This document shows, in pieces, positions 17,601 through 23,640 of a stretch of 39,765 nt of DNA. The translations under genes and the position numbers were made by a program. The notes beneath the pieces were generated by a model. The model saw nothing but the letters and a program-made list of their open reading frames with translations. It was not told where the DNA came from and searched no databases. Source of the DNA: Candidatus Omnitrophota bacterium (lineage in GTDB: Bacteria > Omnitrophota > Gorgyraeia > Zapsychrales > Fredricksoniimonadaceae); assembly GCA_002753745.1 (NCBI GenBank), contig PEAR01000006.1, forward strand, positions 1 through 39,765, written 5' to 3'. Positions within the stretch are counted from its first letter, which is position 1, and each line of letters starts with the position of its first letter.

Positions 17601-18664
17601 TCGGCGCTCAACAAACTTCCGACTCCATTCACGAATGCCGGGCCGCTGGGGCTCGATACATTTCCCCCGACGTTCATCGATGCCTGGCCGTCGGCGCTCA
17701 ACAAACTTCCACCTCCGTTCACGGACACCTGGACGGCTGCGCTCAACAAACTTCCACCACCGTTCACTGATGCCGGGCCGTCGGCGCTCGATACATTTAC
17801 CCCGGCGTTCATCGATGCCTGGCCGGCGGCGCTCAACAAACTTCCGCCTCCATTCACGGATGCCGGGCCGCTGGGGCTCGATACATTTCCCCCGACGTTC
17901 ATCGATGCCTGACCGTCGGCGCTCAACAAACTTCCGCCTCCATTCACGGATGCCTGGACGTAGGGGCGCGATTTATCGCGCCCAGCGTATTGGCGATTAT
18001 CATTTTTCTCCAACGCCAAATAATCCGTCTCCAACATCACCTTCAAATGACTGTTAACGATATACGCCGTGGCGGCTTGGGCATTCTCGTACACCACGGC
18101 CTTGTCAGGCATAATCCAAACTTTGTTGAAGGTATCAACCGGGATATCCGTAGTGCCGAATTTTTCATACGTTTCCTTGTAAACCCGGGCCCAGAATTTC
18201 TTGCCCGTCTCGCCCTCGGGATACAAAAGCGATGAAGTGATTTGTTTAAGAATATAATCCTGCGCCAGCAAATCGCGGCCCATTTCGGTTTGGCCAAAGG
18301 CGTCGGGGATAATGCGGTCTTTTTCATACGGGCTTAAGTTAACCCAAAGGTCTTTTTCAGGAACGGTTAAGGACGCAAGGAAATATTTGATAAGGCGTTG
18401 AGTGTTCCCTGCATTGGAGAGATCTAACGGGTCACCCGCATGGTCGTCACCCTTGTCCAGAATGAAATCCAGGCGCAAGGGATTATTGGGATAAACCTTG
18501 ATGCCTTTAAAAACTGACGGATTAAAAGACGGGCTTAAATTGACCAGCGTGCCGGGCACTGGCAAAACACGCATGCTCTGCGCATAGGAAGGCATCACGC
18601 TTGTCATTAAAAACACGGCAAGCGTCACGGCACAAATAATTCTGTTTGTAAATCTTCCCCCCAT
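14615..18664 (-). CDS. Large secreted paralogue P2 with repeat insertion and kinase-like domain
   Basis: The protein has 1349 residues. A signal peptide (cleavage near SYA-Q, residue 29) is followed by the module shared with P1 and P3: DLWVNLSPYEKDRI near 108, DLLAQDYILKQ near 130, FWARVY, EKEVNEG near 388, PRKYFSGGF near 485. A low-complexity insertion interrupts it at about 226-370. Residues about 580-760 look like a protein-kinase-type fold: GYFLKAK (Lys) near 600, an acidic residue in the RELLNFWIAKELG helix, GSTDFDFQGARNL (Asp...Asn) near 700, and YNLDLSNHD (metal Asp) near 722. No family name can be assigned to the rest. The last 60 residues are the GGIDL...GFIPVI tail also found in P3. 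Probably exported, perhaps through the T2SS encoded further right. The start ATG has GGGCGGAGA upstream. Confidence 0.85.
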   Translation of the reverse strand: MGGRFTNRIICAVTLAVFLMTSVMPSYAQSMRVLPVPGTLVNLSPSFNPSVFKGIKVYPNNPLRLDFILDKGDDHAGDPLDLSNAGNTQRLIKYFLASLTVPEKDLWVNLSPYEKDRIIPDAFGQTEMGRDLLAQDYILKQITSSLLYPEGETGKKFWARVYKETYEKFGTTDIPVDTFNKVWIMPDKAVVYENAQAATAYIVNSHLKVMLETDYLALEKNDNRQYAGRDKSRPYVQASVNGGGSLLSADGQASMNVGGNVSSPSGPASVNGGGSLLSAAGQASMNAGVNVSSADGPASVNGGGSLLSAAVQVSVNGGGSLLSADGQASMNVGGNVSSPSGPAFVNGVGSLLSADGQSSMNVGAQFIAPSDMAKQILRDIIIPILEKEVNEGQNFAQLRQVYQSLILAAWYKKKIKESLLSQVYVDKNKIQGTKYPDSLFAADSSHPAFTDPEQIWQQYVAAFKKGAFNLVKEERDAVSAELIPRKYFSGGFSAQDRVMSAAMKVTTDFSEVPESAGTNQSILRVLLQKLSGRFREEKKQAQEDGQGGHIAAGQIPRAQAMRKDASQSLAGDGTEIMRIEAQDIGERVSDWVWLARKAGRGYFLKAKDRISVQRELLNFWIAKELGANVPGIYQVNTKDVLAVPSVAAGLLNQSGSSDRLAADLRADVDQMTIKDLNQPDSSGLEELLVYLLFTGSTDFDFQGARNLSTKRIAGRDRYILYNLDLSNHDLWGKLNIHGRIDIESAFEFFWDYQIEKLDLKRLDHALHRMNTIMPEALRAAAKARGMDGIQIYAERLQARKKMCFEVIIAGLNALPPSPKAEALKKIARKYLRPQGPDADQDGRQADSSMLQVLRNNPSFHLDSDGDVSRIFSASSQSQDGIAGTERFQVLVQRDGQWSFNSGHQVEDGILIRGSTVEWTPVHWRKNAATISFYFYTAPMAGAKVEVSGVDSDPVVSLKMDRDVMAINIETSVYRGIERQFMAEQPEFWRAILNGEYGFKLLPAPAVRTVVVAPKHVFADRKVLLSQENVEYLKSLFSQMRQNTKGENIFLTTALILMEAIGSHSEKPFMKLTRLNDYAKDLRAGEDAIIRNFLKACEEDEEIIPKVYRKYSSVFRGIIKNGEFPWLALVVFSLRTGRLSDMTGYSGFSAAVDGSFLDYAPGAPSPGTSFVLQMTERVEASRFRNQFKHLSASEVDAVVKKLPETFMAFPLTKACLARIQFLSDEQSPLFHAISDVYQAGLDGKILRESDLEGIVDRWRLTKGFMGEEKIIRVIVEHISKGSDAAQDSGPGGIDLTADRAPLEVRNSGEGINLKVDAAMLEQMQNAPGFIPVIMNVLPMTDLKVFLGEKK
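17554..17987. repeat. 434-bp in-frame block bounded by 30-bp inverted repeats
   Basis: The ends 17554-17583 and 17958-17987 are inverted copies of one 30-bp sequence, CGCTGGGCGCRATAAATY followed by GCGCCCCTACGT. Each end is itself a perfect palindrome: 9-bp arms GGGCGCAAT/ATTGCGCCC at 17558-17577, and GGGCGCGAT/ATCGCGCCC at 17964-17983, each with a 2-nt loop. The only two differences between the copies (A to G and T to C) pair with each other, so both hairpins stay perfect. The block lies in a loop of the shared module where P1 and P3 have only about 20 residues, which supports insertion. In P2 it is translated, beginning GRDKSRPY and ending QFIAPS. Confidence 0.9.
17581..17940. repeat. Eight tandem 45-bp repeats (15 residues each)
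   Basis: Exactly eight 45-bp units plus a partial ninth lie between the inverted repeats. Two unit types alternate in part. In protein they read roughly ASVNGGGSLLSADGQ and ASMNVGGNVSSPSGP, small-residue-rich and probably flexible. Units differ by a few substitutions only, so the expansion is fairly recent. There are no unique spacers, so this is not a CRISPR array. Confidence 0.9.
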
Positions 18665-18893
18665 TCTCCGCCCTCTCTTAACACGGACACCAGCACCATG
18701 TTAAGTATACACTGTAAATATGGGGAAACAGGCTGTTTACGGGGTTGGGCGGGAAAACGTTTTCCTAACTTTACATAACCCTTTACAACAATTGAACTTT
18801 ATTGCCTCATTAAAAGAGCTCCCAAGAAAAATAGCGCCTCCAGCCCTTGACAAAACATACTCAGGTGACGGTTTCTCGTGATTATCCATGTTT
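18665..18893 (-). promoter_or_regulatory. Repeat R1: promoter region of P2
   Basis: This gene-free stretch of about 230 bases is homologous to 20461-20690 (R2). Conserved parts read toward P2: TATACT as -10 (18704-18709), the palindrome AAACAGGCTGTTT (18726-18738) at the -35 position where no good -35 hexamer is seen, and GGAAAACGTTTTCC (18752-18765), a perfect 14-bp palindrome near -50. The pattern suggests an activator-dependent promoter. The 3' part, containing CAGCCCTTGACAA on the plus strand, is also conserved but unexplained. Between 18894 and 18938 I see nothing. Confidence 0.6.
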
Positions 18894-18938
18894 CGAACGA
18901 TTCTGAAATGCTACCCACCAATTCCACCATCTGATGCT

Positions 18939-19814
18939 CTACGCCAACTCAAGCCGCTCGAAGCGCTCAAGGACAAGTTTATCGAACGCTTCCGCGAGAT
19001 CCTTTGGGAGCAACGACCCGGCAATGACTGTCCGGACATTTTCTTTCTGACCCGCAAAACGCGCAAAACGCACCTTCTCCGGGATCCCGAAATAATCAGC
19101 CAAAAGATTCATTTGTTTTCTGCTAATATTGCTCTTTTTACCCTGAATGGTCAATGCCGATTCATCAACCTCATTCGGCAGAACGATCCGGGAACACACC
19201 AGATCATAAGCCGGAGCCAAACGCACACGGCCTTCCTCATCATAGATGATCGAGTAATTCTTCACATGCGCATCACCGTTGCCGATAAGAAAATTAAAGA
19301 CAACCAGCTCGAAAAACAACTGAACGTCCAGCCCCGGCACCTCGGAAACGGCCTTGAGTTTCCGGCCGATCTCCTCCACAGAACCGTCGTATTTGTTTTC
19401 TTTCCCAAGCACTTGGGCGAAGTCTTCCTGATGAACTTTAAAACGACCCACCCGATCAAAACGCTTAACCACATAGGCCAGGCTGTGGTCTTTTAAATGA
19501 ACCAGACAATGCGGCGGGACATTGATGCCGAGATTTTCGGCAACACCCATGCACAATTCCTCGTTCTGCGGAAGATGGGCAAACGCCTGCACCTGCGGCT
19601 TTAAAATATACTGTCCGCCATCACCCGTCACCTCCAGACGCGCCTCGCCGTCTTTGCCGGCCAATCGCACCGAAAGCTTCGGCTGCACGCCGGAAATAGA
19701 CATCTTCCCGACCATCTCCTGGGCCTTCAAGGAAACTCCGGCCAACGTCAGGTCGATCACCGGCTCCTGATCAATACCAAAAACTTTACGCCACGACGAT
19801 GCCCCATTCTTCAT
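18939..19814 (-). CDS. hipT: HipT-like serine/threonine kinase toxin
   Basis: This HipA-type kinase core has 291 residues and lacks the usual N-terminal subdomain, which is encoded separately by the gene before it. The Gly-rich loop reads MSISGVQPK near 38-46; its Ser-Ile-Ser pair matches the autophosphorylation motif of HipT. Catalytic residues are visible in NGDAHVKNYS near 180 (Asp and Asn) and APAYDLV near 200 (metal Asp). The C-terminal helices (PKDLAEAFDKLVLERF) complete the fold. Known HipT phosphorylates tryptophanyl-tRNA synthetase; the target here is untested. The ATG overlaps the hipS stop (ATGA), so the two are translationally coupled. A decayed 3' copy lies at 14501-14614. Confidence 0.85.
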   Translation of the reverse strand: MKNGASSWRKVFGIDQEPVIDLTLAGVSLKAQEMVGKMSISGVQPKLSVRLAGKDGEARLEVTGDGGQYILKPQVQAFAHLPQNEELCMGVAENLGINVPPHCLVHLKDHSLAYVVKRFDRVGRFKVHQEDFAQVLGKENKYDGSVEEIGRKLKAVSEVPGLDVQLFFELVVFNFLIGNGDAHVKNYSIIYDEEGRVRLAPAYDLVCSRIVLPNEVDESALTIQGKKSNISRKQMNLLADYFGIPEKVRFARFAGQKENVRTVIAGSLLPKDLAEAFDKLVLERFERLELA

Positions 19815-20140
19815 GCCGCACCGCTTTCCTTGACCGTAACCGCGCCGATCGTATTCTCACCCGTCACCAGAAGAATCCCGAAATGATCCGTTTGATCAAT
19901 CTTTTTTGTAGCACACACAATGTCCCGGTACCAGCCTTCTGCCGTCATTCCGGAAAAAAACGAAAACAACACCGGCGACTCAAAAGCCCCTTCCTGTAAC
20001 GGCAACGACAAAGAAACGGCGCAACCAGTCTTCACATAGTCCGGCGCATAAGAAAACCGGTAACCCTGATCTGTCTCCTCCAAGATACCGGCCAATCGGT
20101 TTTGATAAAAAACATCGGCTTTACGTTTATTCTTTGCCAT
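19811..20140 (-). CDS. hipS: HipS-like protein (separate HipA N-terminal subdomain), probable antitoxin
   Basis: From the ATG at 20140 this is 109 residues and matches the HipA N-terminal subdomain: VFYQNRLAGILEE near 10-22, YRFSYAPDY, SLSLPL near 49, FFSGMTAEGW near 68, and FGILLVTGENTIGAVTV near 87-103. In tripartite HipBST systems this small protein neutralises HipT. A longer reading with 28 extra codons is rejected, since it would lie wholly inside hipB; the chosen start overlaps hipB by 14 bases. The ending ATGA overlap with hipT fits a three-gene operon. Confidence 0.82.
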   Translation of the reverse strand: MAKNKRKADVFYQNRLAGILEETDQGYRFSYAPDYVKTGCAVSLSLPLQEGAFESPVLFSFFSGMTAEGWYRDIVCATKKIDQTDHFGILLVTGENTIGAVTVKESGAA

Positions 20141-20330
20141 TACGCACAACCTCAAGATGGTAACCCAGGAAGTCAAGAACCTGACTAACCTTGTCCAGAC
20201 GCACAGTGATCTTGCCCTGTTCAAGCTCTCTCACAAAACGCAAACCCACTCCGGCACGTTTAGCAAACTCGATTTGGTCTAGTCCAGATTTCTTCCTGAG
20301 TTCCTGCATTGCCTTTCCAATATCTTTCAT
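20127..20330 (-). CDS. hipB: HipB-like XRE-family DNA-binding protein
   Basis: From the ATG at 20330 this is 67 residues. It has a helix-turn-helix at about 10-55 (MQELRKKSGLDQIEFAKRAGVG then FVRELEQGK), close to the short Y4mF/HipB regulators. It should bind the two palindromes upstream and repress the operon. An in-frame ATG at 20378 would put the first operator inside the gene and is therefore unlikely. The chosen ATG has no clear ribosome site and lies only about 9 bases from the operator, so a short leader is possible. Confidence 0.85.
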   Translation of the reverse strand: MKDIGKAMQELRKKSGLDQIEFAKRAGVGLRFVRELEQGKITVRLDKVSQVLDFLGYHLEVVRNGKE

Positions 20331-20338
20331 GCCATAAA

Positions 20339-20360
20339 TATACACCCTTAAGGGTATAAT
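20339..20360. promoter_or_regulatory. Hip operator O1
   Basis: A perfect palindrome ACCCTTAAGGGT (20344-20355) within TACACCCTTAAGGGTATA lies just before hipB. The same motif recurs at 20411-20430. HipB-type regulators bind such TA-flanked inverted repeats. Confidence 0.75.
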
Positions 20361-20410
20361 TTCAATAATTATTATCAAAAATATTCAATTATTAAGATTT
20401 ACATACAAAA

Positions 20411-20430
20411 ATACACCCTAAAGGGTATAA
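20411..20430. promoter_or_regulatory. Hip operator O2
   Basis: The sequence ATACACCCTAAAGGGTATAA differs from O1 at one central base. The two centres are 71 bp apart, about seven helical turns, so cooperative binding or looping is possible. O2 sits right at the junction with the R2 relic. Confidence 0.72.
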
Positions 20431-20436
20431 CCACAG

Positions 20437-20690
20437 CTGTCCGGTAAAACTTCCACCCATTCCCTGCCATTTCTTAACACGGCCACCAACACTATGTTAA
20501 GTATACACTGTAAATCCAGGAGAACAGGCTGTTTGCGGCATCGGGCGAGAAAGCGTTTTCCTGGTTTTCTATAACTCTTTGCACACGTTGCCATTGATTG
20601 CCGGCTAAAAAACGCCCTTAAGAAAAAATAGTGCCTCCAGCCCTTGACAACGTTATCAGGTGATGGTTTCTCATTATTATCCACTTTTTA
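20437..20690 (-). pseudogene. Repeat R2: promoter and first codons of a lost P2-like gene
   Basis: The stretch aligns with R1 over its whole length: the shared block at 20472-20525 includes TATGTTAAGTATACACTG, AACAGGCTGTT is kept, and the GGAAAACG palindrome is partly eroded. Homology continues past the ancestral start codon (20458-20460) into about seven codons: MGGSFTG here against MGGRFTN in P2. Then it stops abruptly beside operator O2. The conserved -10 (20500-20505) points at hipB 170 bases away, so this orphan promoter may now feed the hip operon. Confidence 0.8.
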
Positions 20691-20722
20691 AAAACTGGCG
20701 ACATCCGATAAATTCAAAGAAA

Positions 20723-21036
20723 TCAAACGATAGCCGAGGGGGCCACCAGGCCATTGGGCTTGGGGTATTTCATTCCGAGCGCCGTGAGGCGGTTGGCAAT
20801 GATGAGCGATACCGCGAGATTGCGGTACCATTTCTTGTTGGCAGGGATCACATGCCATGGGGCGTGATCGGTTGATGTGGCATTGATCGCGTCTTCATAC
20901 GCTTCCATATATTTTGACCAGAACGCACGCCGCCATCGCAATCAACCTGGCTTAAACGAACCTTCTTCCCCGGCATTACCAGGTGAAGGTCTTTCAAAGA
21001 AATTTTAAGCAGGTCTTTAAAGTTACGACTGGACAT
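20723..21036 (-). pseudogene. Polyphosphate kinase 2 (ppk2) pseudogene with large internal deletion
   Basis: The 5' part (ATG 21036, AAAGGAG upstream) encodes the PPK2 N terminus, MSSRNFKDLLKISLKDL through GKKVRLSQVD. Near 20940 the frame jumps to the PPK2 C terminus: FWSKYMEAYEDAINATST, HAPWHVIPANKKWYRNLAV and a TGA stop at 20723. Intact PPK2 has about 260-300 residues; the Walker motifs and the whole central kinase core are missing and the two parts are in different frames. It cannot make a working enzyme. The R2 relic ends about 30 bases away. Confidence 0.88.
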
Positions 21037-21077
21037 GATGCTCCTTTGATTAACGAGGCGCCAACAACGCACATAAG

Positions 21078-21109
21078 AAAACCCCTCTGCCGGTTTCCCG
21101 ACAGAGGGG
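21078..21109 (-). terminator. Intrinsic terminator of the cold-shock gene
   Basis: An inverted repeat (CCCCTCTG 21082-21089 with CAGAGGGG 21102-21109, extended inward by CGG/CCG) is followed on the minus strand by TTTTC. It lies 26 bases beyond the csp stop. Confidence 0.88.
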
Positions 21110-21134
21110 CTTATGAGGTCATTTCTGAAACGAA

Positions 21135-21335
21135 TTAGAGCTTAACAACGTTCTTAGCCTGTTCGCCCTTAGGACCGGTGGTGATTTCAAACTCAACCGC
21201 CTGGCCTTCGCTTAAAGATTTGTAGCCCTCACCCACGATCGCACTGTGATGCACGAAGACGTCCTTTCCGGACTCGGGAGTAATGAAGCCAAAACCTTTT
21301 TTGTCATCAAACCACTTAACTTTACCTTTTGCCAT
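21135..21335 (-). CDS. csp: Cold-shock protein (CspA family)
   Basis: A 66-residue single OB-fold domain with both RNA-binding motifs, KGFGFITP (residues 13-20) and DVFVHHSAI (26-34). Family members bind single-stranded RNA and DNA and melt secondary structure, acting as RNA chaperones and antiterminators. The ribosome site AAAGGAGG is very strong. The gene has its own promoter, a leader of about 118 bases with a terminator-like hairpin, and its own terminator, so it is monocistronic. Confidence 0.96.
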   Translation of the reverse strand: MAKGKVKWFDDKKGFGFITPESGKDVFVHHSAIVGEGYKSLSEGQAVEFEITTGPKGEQAKNVVKL

Positions 21336-21388
21336 TTGTATTACCTCCTTTTTCTATAAAATTTAAGTCGAGTACGGCAGAGCCAAAT

Positions 21389-21426
21389 AAAAAAACCGCA
21401 GGGCACACTACCTTTTCCCCTACGGT
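21389..21426 (-). terminator. Terminator-like hairpin inside the csp leader
   Basis: On the minus strand ACCGTAGGG (21418-21426) pairs with CCCTGCGGT (21395-21403) through nine pairs including one G-U, with a 14-nt loop, then seven T's (21389-21395 region). It lies after the csp promoter and before the csp start. It may also catch read-through from uup. Confidence 0.75.
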
Positions 21427-21460
21427 CCAAGATTACTTGTGCTCACTCAACTCGGGAGCA

Positions 21461-21489
21461 AGTATGACCGATGAACGATGTTTTGTCAA
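21461..21489 (-). promoter_or_regulatory. csp promoter
   Basis: TTGACA (21484-21489), a 17-bp spacer and CATACT (21461-21466) on the minus strand place the start near 21453. It begins only 20 bases after the uup stop. Confidence 0.7.
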
Positions 21490-21508
21490 GAGGTGAAATG
21501 AAGTATTA

Positions 21509-23398
21509 TTATTTCCGGGCTTCAAGCTCTTCCCAGCGACGGTAAGAAGCGAGAATCTCGGCCGCCAGACTTTCGGTTCGCGACTTGGCCGCAGCAATTT
21601 CCTGCGGATCTTTTTTGTAGAACTCGGGATCGGAGAGCGTAGCGCACAATTTAGACTGCTCGTATTCCATTTCTTCGATCCGTCCGGCGAAGCGTTCAAG
21701 CTCACGCATCTCATTGAAGGATAGCTTGGCGCTTGTGGATGGCTTGGCAACCGCTGCCGACGGCTTCGCCGTTTTAACCTGGGACGTAACCGACGGGGCC
21801 TGATGAGCTTTCTGTTCCAACCAGTCGTCATAACCGCCGGGATATTCATTGATATCGCCATTACCCTCAAAAACCAAAGTCGAAGTGACGACGTTATTGA
21901 TGAACGCGCGGTCATGACTGACCAGGATCAGCGTACCGGCATATTCCACCAGCAATTCTTCCAGAAGCTCCAGCGTCTCCATATCCAGGTCATTGGTCGG
22001 TTCGTCCATCACCAGGACATTGGCCGGCTTGGTGAACAAGCGGGCCAGGAACAGACGGTTACGCTCACCGCCGGATAAAACTTTTACCGGCGTACGCGCG
22101 CGGTCGGGCGTGAACAGAAAATCCTGCAGATACCCGATCACATGCCGCGGTTTGCCGTTAATAATGACGCTGTCGGATTCGCCGCAAATATTCTCGATCA
22201 CGCTCTTCTCGCCATCCAGCCCTTCGCGGAGCTGATCATAATAAGCCACCTGAAGTTCAGTGCCGAAACGGATCGACCCTTTGGTGGGCGCCATTTTATC
22301 AAGCAGGATACGCAACAATGTGCTTTTGCCGCAGCCGTTGGGCCCGATCACGCCGATCTTGTCGCCGCGCATGATATTGGCGGAGAAATCGCGGATCAGG
22401 CACTTGTCGCCGTAACTAAAGCCGATGCGGGATGCTTTCACAATCAAATGGCCGGAAGGATCAACCTCCTGCATCCGCATGCGCACCGATCCGTCGCGGG
22501 AACGCAGGGCGGCCTTCGCGGCGCGCATTTCTTCCAGAGCCTTCACGCGCCCCTCGTTGCGGCAGCGGCGCGCCTTAACGCCCTGACGCACCCAGATCTC
22601 TTCTTCGCCGAGCCTCTTGTCAAATTTTTCCAGCCGCGCTGCCTCATTGGCATCGCTCAATTCCCGGCGCTCCAGATATGTCCGGTAATTACAGTCCCAG
22701 CTGAACAGCTTGCCGCGATCCAGCTCAAGAATTCTCGTCGTTAAATGTTCCATGAACTGACGGTCGTGCGTAATAAAAAACACGGTGCCCTGATATTCCT
22801 TCAGAAAGCCTTCGAGCCAGATGATCGAATCAATATCAAGATGATTGGTCGGCTCATCGAGCAACAGAACATCGGGCTTGCGCACCAGCGCCCGCGCCAG
22901 CAGCGTACGGCGCTTCTGCCCGCCGGACATATTCCTGAATTCATCATCACCGTTCAACTTTAGTTTTCCGATGATCTGCTCGGCCTGATGGTCCAGTTCC
23001 CAGCCATTGGTACGGTCAAGTTCAGACTGCAGCACGTCAAGCTTGCGCAGGATCTCCTTGGAATGATCGGTCTGCATCATATGTGTGACGTGATGATAAT
23101 CCTTGAGCAGTTTCGCCCGCTCGCCCAGGCCGGAGAGGACCACTTCGAACACCGTGCCGTCAACTTCTTCCGGAACATCCTGCGGCAGATAGGCCACCTC
23201 AAGACCCTTTTGAAAACTTACAACACCGCCGTCCGGCCCGTTTTCGCCGGCCAGGAGCCTCATCATGGTGGTCTTGCCGGTGCCGTTACGCCCCAGCAGC
23301 GCAATACGCTCACGCGCCTCGATCTGAAGGCTCACGCCATCAAGGACCCGCGGACCGCCAAAAGCAACAACTACTTCCTGTAAACTGATTAATGCCAT
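21509..23398 (-). CDS. uup: ABC-F family ATPase, Uup-like
   Basis: The protein has 629 residues and two ABC domains with no membrane spans. Walker A motifs are GRNGTGKTT near 37 and GPNGCGKST near 347; signatures are MSGGQKRRT near 157 and LSGGERNRL near 441; Walker B/EQ sites are LLLDEPTNHLD and VMDEPTNDLD. The linker (about 240-300) is rich in Lys, Arg and Glu. The C-terminal 90 residues are a charged coiled coil (AGRIEEMEYEQSKLCATL), the mark of Uup, which binds DNA or ribosomes. ABC-F proteins act on the ribosome. The gene follows the 75-residue ORF by 14 bases in an operon led by rho. Confidence 0.9.
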   Translation of the reverse strand: MALISLQEVVVAFGGPRVLDGVSLQIEARERIALLGRNGTGKTTMMRLLAGENGPDGGVVSFQKGLEVAYLPQDVPEEVDGTVFEVVLSGLGERAKLLKDYHHVTHMMQTDHSKEILRKLDVLQSELDRTNGWELDHQAEQIIGKLKLNGDDEFRNMSGGQKRRTLLARALVRKPDVLLLDEPTNHLDIDSIIWLEGFLKEYQGTVFFITHDRQFMEHLTTRILELDRGKLFSWDCNYRTYLERRELSDANEAARLEKFDKRLGEEEIWVRQGVKARRCRNEGRVKALEEMRAAKAALRSRDGSVRMRMQEVDPSGHLIVKASRIGFSYGDKCLIRDFSANIMRGDKIGVIGPNGCGKSTLLRILLDKMAPTKGSIRFGTELQVAYYDQLREGLDGEKSVIENICGESDSVIINGKPRHVIGYLQDFLFTPDRARTPVKVLSGGERNRLFLARLFTKPANVLVMDEPTNDLDMETLELLEELLVEYAGTLILVSHDRAFINNVVTSTLVFEGNGDINEYPGGYDDWLEQKAHQAPSVTSQVKTAKPSAAVAKPSTSAKLSFNEMRELERFAGRIEEMEYEQSKLCATLSDPEFYKKDPQEIAAAKSRTESLAAEILASYRRWEELEARK

Positions 23399-23412
23399 AA
23401 ATTAAACCGGGA

Positions 23413-23640
23413 TTAATAATTAAAGAGATCTCTTAACGCGAAATTGCGCTCGGGCTTTAATGTGCGCAGGGCCTCGAGGATCTTGTGCTGCGCGTTCGGC
23501 GTGAGATAACGGCCGGTACGGCCTTTATGGACGACTTTGAACGTCAGCTGTTGAGTGGAGGCATTTACCAGGTCGGCATTCGACAGCGCAAGCGACGTCA
23601 TCAGCGCATCAAGCGGCTGGACTCCCCGCAGATCAGGCAT
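23413..23640 (-). CDS. Small conserved-looking hypothetical protein (75 aa)
   Basis: The ATG at 23640 overlaps the rho stop by 8 bases and the gene ends 14 bases before uup, so it sits inside a compact operon. The sequence has SNADLVNASTQQLTFK followed by KGRTGRYLTPNAQHKI, a pattern I recall from unnamed small proteins in other bacteria, where the second part is basic and helix-forming. No domain name can be given. A TTG one codon earlier is a possible alternative start. Basic charge and its place between rho and uup would fit a nucleic-acid or ribosome role, but this is speculation. Confidence 0.7.
   Translation of the reverse strand: MPDLRGVQPLDALMTSLALSNADLVNASTQQLTFKVVHKGRTGRYLTPNAQHKILEALRTLKPERNFALRDLFNY

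Noticed and set aside
17581-17940. CRISPR-like regular repeats
   Set aside because: The 45-bp units are contiguous, have no unique spacers, stay in frame within P2 and have no cas genes nearby.
17554-17987. Classical insertion sequence or MITE
   Set aside because: There is no transposase and no clear target-site duplication, and the interior is a tandem coding repeat. It is kept as a palindromic element of unknown type.
17590-18057. Plus-strand open frame of 155 codons rich in Arg and Ser
   Set aside because: It is the antisense reading of the P2 repeat block; its apparent repeats come from the 45-bp units.
18665-18893. Riboswitch or structured RNA, because the segment is duplicated
   Set aside because: Most conserved parts lie upstream of the likely -10 box, so they are not transcribed with P2; no known riboswitch core was recognised.
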